DNA from: Globodera rostochiensis | Taxonomy: Eukaryota > Nematoda > Chromadorea > Rhabditida > Heteroderidae | Assembly (NCBI GenBank): GCA_018350325.1 | Contig: JAEVLN010000031.1 | Coordinates: 231,472-295,471, forward strand | Direction: 5' to 3' | DNA: 64,000 nt | In this document: piece by piece, positions 55,261 through 64,000 of the stretch | Layout: each line of letters starts with the position of its first letter | Position numbering within the stretch: position 1 is the first letter of the stretch | Made by a program: the position numbers and the translations under genes | The notes under the pieces: model-generated | What the model saw: the letters and a program-made list of their open reading frames with translations, nothing else | What the model was told of the DNA's origin: nothing | The model's database searches: none

Positions 55261-58200
55261 TTATTTGTTATGTTGAATATTTGCCAATAAGGTTCAATTT
55301 AACGAATTCAATCAGCGACTCACCTGAGTAATGCCTGAGTAAATTGTCAACATTTTTGGCCAATGGCCAAAGCCCATAACTTTTTTGTTCTTTGTCCAAT
55401 CGCAACGCTGAAACGTATCGACAGCATCTCCACATCGAGTGCTTCCGTTTGGCATAAAAAACCAGCAATTCGGACCAGATTGAAGGAAGTTGTTCGCCGC
55501 CAAAGCGTTTACCATTTCACTGGCCATATTCAAAATACATTGGCAGTGTTTTCTATTTTGTATTCATTAGCCGTTATTGTAGACCCTTATAGAATCTAGT
55601 CGCTAAAAGATATACTGTTGAAAATTCAATGCAATAATCTCTCGAACTCTCTGGCCTTTCCTAAAAATATTTCAGCATTCTAAGCGTTATTTCTTTATTA
55701 TACCATATATTTGATCTCTGCAAAGTGCATTCATTCAAGTCTAGTCAGTTACACTATCCAAATAGCTGGACCTACTATGTACCGATACATTCTGATGGTT
55801 ATTTGTTATGTTGAATATTTGCCAATAAGGTTCAATTTAACGAATTCAATCAGCGACTCACCTGAGTAATGCCTGAGTAAATTGTCAACATTTTTGGCCA
55901 ATGGCCAAAGCCCATAACTTTTTTGTTCTTTGTCCAATCGCAACGCTGAAACGTATCGACAGCATCTCCACATCGAGTGCTTCCGTTTGGCATAAAAAAC
56001 CAGCAATTCGGACCAGATTGAAGGAAGTTGTTCGCCGCCAAAGCGTTTACCATTTCACTGGCCATATTCAAAATACATTGGCAGTGTTTTCTATTTTGTA
56101 TTCATTAGCCGTTATTGTAGACCCTTATAGAATCTAGTCGCTAAAAGATATACTGTTGAAAATTCAATGCAATAATCTCTCGAACTCTCTGGCCTTTCCT
56201 AAAAATATTTCAGCATTCTAAGCGTTATTTCTTTATTATACCATATATTTGATCTCTGCAAAGTGCATTCATTCAAGTCTAGTCAGTTACACTATCCAAA
56301 TAGCTGGACCTACTATGTACCGATACATTCTGATGGTTATTTGTTATGTTGAATATTTGCCAATAAGGTTCAATTTAACGAATTCAATCAGCGACTCACC
56401 TGAGTAATGCCTGAGTAAATTGTCAACATTTTTGGCCAATGGCCAAAGCCCATAACTTTTTTGTTCTTTGTCCAATCGCAACGCTGAAACGTATCGACAG
56501 CATCTCCACATCGAGTGCTTCCGTTTGGCATAAAAAACCAGCAATTCGGACCAGATTGAAGGAAGTTGTTCGCCGCCAAAGCGTTTACCATTTCACTGGC
56601 CATATTCAAAATACATTGGCAGTGTTTTCTATTTTGTATTCATTAGCCGTTATTGTAGACCCTTATAGAATCTAGTCGCTAAAAGATATACTGTTGAAAA
56701 TTCAATGCAATAATCTCTCGAACTCTCTGGCCTTTCCTAAAAATATTTCAGCATTCTAAGCGTTATTTCTTTATTATACCATATATTTGATCTCTGCAAA
56801 GTGCATTCATTCAAGTCTAGTCAGTTACACTATCCAAATAGCTGGACCTACTATGTACCGATACATTCTGATGGTTATTTGTTATGTTGAATATTTGCCA
56901 ATAAGGTTCAATTTAACGAATTCAATCAGCGACTCACCTGAGTAATGCCTGAGTAAATTGTCAACATTTTTGGCCAATGGCCAAAGCCCATAACTTTTTT
57001 GTTCTTTGTCCAATCGCAACGCTGAAACGTATCGACAGCATCTCCACATCGAGTGCTTCCGTTTGGCATAAAAAACCAGCAATTCGGACCAGATTGAAGG
57101 AAGTTGTTCGCCGCCAAAGCGTTTACCATTTCACTGGCCATATTCAAAATACATTGGCAGTGTTTTCTATTTTGTATTCATTAGCCGTTATTGTAGACCC
57201 TTATAGAATCTAGTCGCTAAAAGATATACTGTTGAAAATTCAATGCAATAATCTCTCGAACTCTCTGGCCTTTCCTAAAAATATTTCAGCATTCTAAGCG
57301 TTATTTCTTTATTATACCATATATTTGATCTCTGCAAAGTGCATTCATTCAAGTCTAGTCAGTTACACTATCCAAATAGCTGGACCTACTATGTACCGAT
57401 ACATTCTGATGGTTATTTGTTATGTTGAATATTTGCCAATAAGGTTCAATTTAACGAATTCAATCAGCGACTCACCTGAGTAATGCCTGAGTAAATTGTC
57501 AACATTTTTGGCCAATGGCCAAAGCCCATAACTTTTTTGTTCTTTGTCCAATCGCAACGCTGAAACGTATCGACAGCATCTCCACATCGAGTGCTTCCGT
57601 TTGGCATAAAAAACCAGCAATTCGGACCAGATTGAAGGAAGTTGTTCGCCGCCAAAGCGTTTACCATTTCACTGGCCATATTCAAAATACATTGGCAGTG
57701 TTTTCTATTTTGTATTCATTAGCCGTTATTGTAGACCCTTATAGAATCTAGTCGCTAAAAGATATACTGTTGAAAATTCAATGCAATAATCTCTCGAACT
57801 CTCTGGCCTTTCCTAAAAATATTTCAGCATTCTAAGCGTTATTTCTTTATTATACCATATATTTGATCTCTGCAAAGTGCATTCATTCAAGTCTAGTCAG
57901 TTACACTATCCAAATAGCTGGACCTACTATGTACCGATACATTCTGATGGTTATTTGTTATGTTGAATATTTGCCAATAAGGTTCAATTTAACGAATTCA
58001 ATCAGCGACTCACCTGAGTAATGCCTGAGTAAATTGTCAACATTTTTGGCCAATGGCCAAAGCCCATAACTTTTTTGTTCTTTGTCCAATCGCAACGCTG
58101 AAACGTATCGACAGCATCTCCACATCGAGTGCTTCCGTTTGGCATAAAAAACCAGCAATTCGGACCAGATTGAAGGAAGTTGTTCGCCGCCAAAGCGTTT

Positions 58201-59300
58201 ACCATTTCACTGGCCATATTCAAAATACATTGGCAGTGTTTTCTATTTTGTATTCATTAGCCGTTATTGTAGACCCTTATAGAATCTAGTCGCTAAAAGA
58301 TATACTGTTGAAAATTCAATGCAATAATCTCTCGAACTCTCTGGCCTTTCCTAAAAATATTTCAGCATTCTAAGCGTTATTTCTTTATTATACCATATAT
58401 TTGATCTCTGCAAAGTGCATTCATTCAAGTCTAGTCAGTTACACTATCCAAATAGCTGGACCTACTATGTACCGATACATTCTGATGGTTATTTGTTATG
58501 TTGAATATTTGCCAATAAGGTTCAATTTAACGAATTCAATCAGCGACTCACCTGAGTAATGCCTGAGTAAATTGTCAACATTTTTGGCCAATGGCCAAAG
58601 CCCATAACTTTTTTGTTCTTTGTCCAATCGCAACGCTGAAACGTATCGACAGCATCTCCACATCGAGTGCTTCCGTTTGGCATAAAAAACCAGCAATTCG
58701 GACCAGATTGAAGGAAGTTGTTCGCCGCCAAAGCGTTTACCATTTCACTGGCCATATTCAAAATACATTGGCAGTGTTTTCTATTTTGTATTCATTAGCC
58801 GTTATTGTAGACCCTTATAGAATCTAGTCGCTAAAAGATATACTGTTGAAAATTCAATGCAATAATCTCTCGAACTCTCTGGCCTTTCCTAAAAATATTT
58901 CAGCATTCTAAGCGTTATTTCTTTATTATACCATATATTTGATCTCTGCAAAGTGCATTCATTCAAGTCTAGTCAGTTACACTATCCAAATAGCTGGACC
59001 TACTATGTACCGATACATTCTGATGGTTATTTGTTATGTTGAATATTTGCCAATAAGGTTCAATTTAACGAATTCAATCAGCGACTCACCTGAGTAATGC
59101 CTGAGTAAATTGTCAACATTTTTGGCCAATGGCCAAAGCCCATAACTTTTTTGTTCTTTGTCCAATCGCAACGCTGAAACGTATCGACAGCATCTCCACA
59201 TCGAGTGCTTCCGTTTGGCATAAAAAACCAGCAATTCGGACCAGATTGAAGGAAGTTGTTCGCCGCCAAAGCGTTTACCATTTTCACTGGCCATATTCAA
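55260..59300. repeat. satellite B, subfamily 2 (538 bp units)
   Basis: Seven or more identical units at exactly 538 bp spacing. Diagnostic CATCTCCACATCGAGTGC, GTTCGCCGCCAAAGCG and the palindrome TTGGCCAATGGCCAA. Each carries a 78-codon plus frame and 66/73-codon minus frames, intact only because the copies are identical. Not called as genes. Confidence 0.95.
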
Positions 59301-60255
59301 AATACATTGGCAGTGTTTTTTTTCATTAGCCGTTATTGTAGACCTTATAAATAAATTAATTCTTTATTCTCGCCTTTTCTAAAATTACTAACATTAATTT
59401 TACTATATTTTATTCTTACTCTTACCAACTGATATTGACCAAAATCTGATGATTTTATGGAATATTGCCAATAATGTTCAATTAACATTCAATCATCCTT
59501 AATTTAATTTGGCCAAACAAATTTTGCTTAAAGAACGCTAAAGCTTACACATTGGCTTCTTGGCAAAAAGCAAATGAAATTGAAGGAATATTGGCCGCAA
59601 TTGTTCCTTCTGCTTCAAATACACATGTTTTTATTTTTTTTATTGGGTTATTTTCCTTATAGAATTTCAAAAGTTAATTAAAATTCAAAATAATCCTTTT
59701 GCTTTTTAAAATAGTCAATCTAACTTATTAATTTTACCAATTTACTTGATGCATCTTTTCAGTTACACTTCAAAAGGACATATACAAATTTGTATTTTGT
59801 TATTGAATTTAAGATTTAAAATCATCGACTCTATTAATCTGGAAATGTTACATTTTGGCAAGGCAAATTTTTGACAAACGCAACCGAAAGCTTACATTGT
59901 TCATTAAAAAAAATGAAGATTAGATTATTGCCAATTGTTACCATTCCATTCAAATAGTTTATTTTTTTTATTGGTTATTTTCCTTATAGAATCTTAAAGA
60001 TTAAGTAAAAATCAATAACTCTTAATCTGCTTTTCTAAAAATTTCATAAACATTTTATTTTTCTATTTGATCTCTGCAATGTTTCATCTAGTTACTATCA
60101 AACTGGCATAGACAAATTCTGTATTTTTGTATGTTAATATTGCAATTTCAATTTAAATCAACGACTTCGATTAATCTGTAAATGTTGACTTTTCAAGCTA
60201 AAGATAACTTTTTTTCTCAAGCAACTTAAGTATGATCTACACATACTTCATTAAA
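59300..60255. repeat. eroded satellite B units
   Basis: Two to three units recognisable by order of words (GCCGTTATTGTAGAC, CAATAATGTTCAATTAAC, TCTCTGCAATG) but shortened by dozens of 2-8 base losses. Net length is about 330-440 bp per unit. Sharp return to an intact unit at about 60256. Confidence 0.8.
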
Positions 60256-63200
60256 AAGAGTAAATTGTCAACATTTTTGGCCAATGGCCAAAGCCCATAA
60301 GCTTTTTTGTTCTTTGTCCAATCGCAACGCTGAAACAGTATCGACAGCATCTCCACATCGAGTGCTTCCGTTTGGCATAAAAAACCAGCAATTCGGACCA
60401 GATTGAAGGAAGTTGTTCGCCGCCAAAGCGTTTACCATTTCACTGGCCATATTCAAAATACATTGGCAGTGTTTTCTATTTTGTATTCATTAGCCGTTAT
60501 TGTAGACCCTTATAGAATCTAGTCGCTAAAAGATATACTGTTGAAAATTCAATGCAATAATCTCTCGAACTCTCTGGCCTTTCCTAAAATATTTCAGCAT
60601 TCTAAGCGTTATTTCTTTATTATACCATATATTTGATCTCTGCAAAGTGCATTCATTCAAGTCTAGTCAGTTACACTATCCAAATAGCTGGACCTACTAT
60701 GTACCGATACATTCTGATGGTTATTTGTTATGTTGAATATTTGCCAATAAGGTTCAATTTAACGAATTCAATCAGCGACTCACCTGAGTAATGCCTGAGT
60801 AAATTGTCAACATTTTTGGCCAATGGCCAAAGCCCATAACTTTTTTGTTCTTTGTCCAATCGCAACGCTGAAACGTATCGACAGCATCTCCACATCGAGT
60901 GCTTCCGTTTGGCATAAAAAACCAGCAATTCGGACCAGATTGAAGGAAGTTGTTCGCCGCCAAAGCGTTTACCATTTCACTGGCCATATTCAAAATACAT
61001 TGGCAGTGTTTTCTATTTTGTATTCATTAGCCGTTATTGTAGACCCTTATAGAATCTAGTCGCTAAAAGATATACTGTTGAAAATTCAATGCAATAATCT
61101 CTCGAACTCTCTGGCCTTTCCTAAAAATATTTCAGCATTCTAAGCGTTATTTCTTTATTATACCATATATTTGATCTCTGCAAAGTGCATTCATTCAAGT
61201 CTAGTCAGTTACACTATCCAAATAGCTGGACCTACTATGTACCGATACATTCTGATGGTTATTTGTTATGTTGAATATTTGCCAATAAGGTTCAATTTAA
61301 CGAATTCAATCAGCGACTCACCTGAGTAATGCCTGAGTAAATTGTCAACATTTTTGGCCAATGGCCAAAGCCCATAACTTTTTTGTTCTTTGTCCAATCG
61401 CAACGCTGAAACGTATCGACAGCATCTCCACATCGAGTGCTTCCGTTTGGCATAAAAAACCAGCAATTCGGACCAGATTGAAGGAAGTTGTTCGCCGCCA
61501 AAGCGTTTACCATTTCACTGGCCATATTCAAAATACATTGGCAGTGTTTTCTATTTTGTATTCATTAGCCGTTATTGTAGACCCTTATAGAATCTAGTCG
61601 CTAAAAGATATACTGTTGAAAATTCAATGCAATAATCTCTCGAACTCTCTGGCCTTTCCTAAAAATATTTCAGCATTCTAAGCGTTATTTCTTTATTATA
61701 CCATATATTTGATCTCTGCAAAGTGCATTCATTCAAGTCTAGTCAGTTACACTATCCAAATAGCTGGACCTACTATGTACCGATACATTCTGATGGTTAT
61801 TTGTTATGTTGAATATTTGCCAATAAGGTTCAATTTAACGAATTCAATCAGCGACTCACCTGAGTAATGCCTGAGTAAATTGTCAACATTTTTGGCCAAT
61901 GGCCAAAGCCCATAACTTTTTTGTTCTTTGTCCAATCGCAACGCTGAAACGTATCGACAGCATCTCCACATCGAGTGCTTCCGTTTGGCATAAAAAACCA
62001 GCAATTCGGACCAGATTGAAGGAAGTTGTTCGCCGCCAAAGCGTTTACCATTTCACTGGCCATATTCAAAATACATTGGCAGTGTTTTCTATTTTGTATT
62101 CATTAGCCGTTATTGTAGACCCTTATAGAATCTAGTCGCTAAAAGATATACTGTTGAAAATTCAATGCAATAATCTCTCGAACTCTCTGGCCTTTCCTAA
62201 AAATATTTCAGCATTCTAAGCGTTATTTCTTTATTATACCATATATTTGATCTCTGCAAAGTGCATTCATTCAAGTCTAGTCAGTTACACTATCCAAATA
62301 GCTGGACCTACTATGTACCGATACATTCTGATGGTTATTTGTTATGTTGAATATTTGCCAATAAGGTTCAATTTAACGAATTCAATCAGCGACTCACCTG
62401 AGTAATGCCTGAGTAAATTGTCAACATTTTTGGCCAATGGCCAAAGCCCATAACTTTTTTGTTCTTTGTCCAATCGCAACGCTGAAACGTATCGACAGCA
62501 TCTCCACATCGAGTGCTTCCGTTTGGCATAAAAAACCAGCAATTCGGACCAGATTGAAGGAAGTTGTTCGCCGCCAAAGCGTTTACCATTTCACTGGCCA
62601 TATTCAAAATACATTGGCAGTGTTTTCTATTTTGTATTCATTAGCCGTTATTGTAGACCCTTATAGAATCTAGTCGCTAAAAGATATACTGTTGAAAATT
62701 CAATGCAATAATCTCTCGAACTCTCTGGCCTTTCCTAAAAATATTTCAGCATTCTAAGCGTTATTTCTTTATTATACCATATATTTGATCTCTGCAAAGT
62801 GCATTCATTCAAGTCTAGTCAGTTACACTATCCAAATAGCTGGACCTACTATGTACCGATACATTCTGATGGTTATTTGTTATGTTGAATATTTGCCAAT
62901 AAGGTTCAATTTAACGAATTCAATCAGCGACTCACCTGAGTAATGCCTGAGTAAATTGTCAACATTTTTGGCCAATGGCCAAAGCCCATAACTTTTTTGT
63001 TCTTTGTCCAATCGCAACGCTGAAACGTATCGACAGCATCTCCACATCGAGTGCTTCCGTTTGGCATAAAAAACCAGCAATTCGGACCAGATTGAAGGAA
63101 GTTGTTCGCCGCCAAAGCGTTTACCATTTCACTGGCCATATTCAAAATACATTGGCAGTGTTTTCTATTTTGTATTCATTAGCCGTTATTGTAGACCCTT

Positions 63201-63760
63201 ATAGAATCTAGTCGCTAAAAGATATACTGTTGAAAATTCAATGCAATAATCTCTCGAACTCTCTGGCCTTTCCTAAAAATATTTCAGCATTCTAAGCGTT
63301 ATTTCTTTATTATACCATATATTTGATCTCTGCAAAGTGCATTCATTCAAGTCTAGTCAGTTACACTATCCAAATAGCTGGACCTACTATGTACCGATAC
63401 ATTCTGATGGTTATTTGTTATGTTGAATATTTGCCAATAAGGTTCAATTTAACGAATTCAATCAGCGACTCACCTGAGTAATGCCTGAGTAAATTGTCAA
63501 CATTTTTGGCCAATGGCCAAAGCCCATAACTTTTTTGTTCTTTGTCCAATCGCAACGCTGAAACGTATCGACAGCATCTCCACATCGAGTGCTTCCGTTT
63601 GGCATAAAAAACCAGCAATTCGGACCAGATTGAAGGAAGTTGTTCGCCGCCAAAGCGTTTACCATTTCACTGGCCATATTCAAAATACATTGGCAGTGTT
63701 TTCTATTTTGTATTCATTAGCCGTTATTGTAGACCCTTATAGAATCTAGTCGCTAAAAGA
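60256..63760. repeat. satellite B, subfamily 2, second block
   Basis: The first unit carries small insertions (AGCTTTTTTG, AACAGTATCG); it is followed by about six identical 538-bp units. Confidence 0.9.
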
Positions 63761-64000
63761 TATAATGTAAAAAATTCAATGCAATAATCTCTTGAATTCT
63801 CTGGCCTTTTCTAAAAATAGTTCAGCATTCTAAACATTATTAATTTATTTTACCATATATTTGATCTCTGCAATGTGCATTCATTCTAGTCTACTCAGTT
63901 ACACTATCCAAATAGCTGGACCTACTATGTACCAAGACATTCTGATGATTCTTTGTTATGTTGAATATTTGCCAATAATGTTCAATTTAACGAATTCAAT
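63761..64000. repeat. satellite B, return to subfamily 1
   Basis: Within one unit, after CTAGTCGCTAAAAGATATA, the sequence changes from ACTGTTGAAAATTC (subfamily 2) to ATGTAAAAAATTC and all following subfamily 1 diagnostic bases, to the end of the window. Confidence 0.85.

Noticed and set aside
46687..63749. Repeated 60-88 codon frames in satellite B
   Set aside because: They recur once per unit because units are near-identical copies. Subfamily 1 breaks them, and both strands are open at once. Satellite, not gene families.

Overview
This is AT-rich eukaryotic nuclear DNA. Three things dominate it. First, short islands of about 45-55% GC, 40-220 bp long, sit every few hundred bases in roughly 80% A+T. 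Many islands start at an ATG or at a TTTTCAG/TTTTTAG-like acceptor and end at a GTAAGN/GTGAGT-like donor or a standard stop codon, so they look like small exons in AT-rich introns. Second, two large satellite arrays take up about 25 kb. Third, Pol III-type repeats and MITE-like elements lie between the exons. Standard-code exons, TTTTCAG acceptors, introns of 56 and 74 nt, an EGF-like signature and a Lon protease C-terminus suggest a metazoan with nematode-like introns. That placement is an inference. No sequence here identifies the species.

Layout: 1-2030, coding-like islands on both strands. 2036-5850, satellite A, monomers of about 108 bp carrying a higher-order repeat of about 1750 bp. 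5851-41770, candidate exons on both strands, mostly plus. Interleaved with them are a tandem pair of tRNA-derived elements (7823-8514), two CAGGG-ended elements (9650-9968 and 40846-41050), a hairpin motif shared between 9901 and 41409, and a tRNA-like element at 41120. 41930-42640, a G-rich block, a run of N (42006-42214) and a TCGCGCAG-rich minisatellite. 42775-64000, satellite B, about 40 units of 538-540 bp in two subfamilies that interleave at their boundary, with one badly eroded stretch at 59300-60255.

Only one exon could be assigned to a family with reasonable confidence: 25670-25863, the C-terminal end of a Lon (S16) protease domain. The other exons are called from composition, open frame and splice sites and have no recognised homologue. 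Exons could not be chained into complete genes except for two local pairs (17481-17650 and 21415-21562), because intron phases between distant islands are ambiguous by eye. Strand and frame are uncertain for many islands: short AT-poor pieces often read plausibly in more than one frame, and confidence values reflect that. There are no operons or bacterial features.
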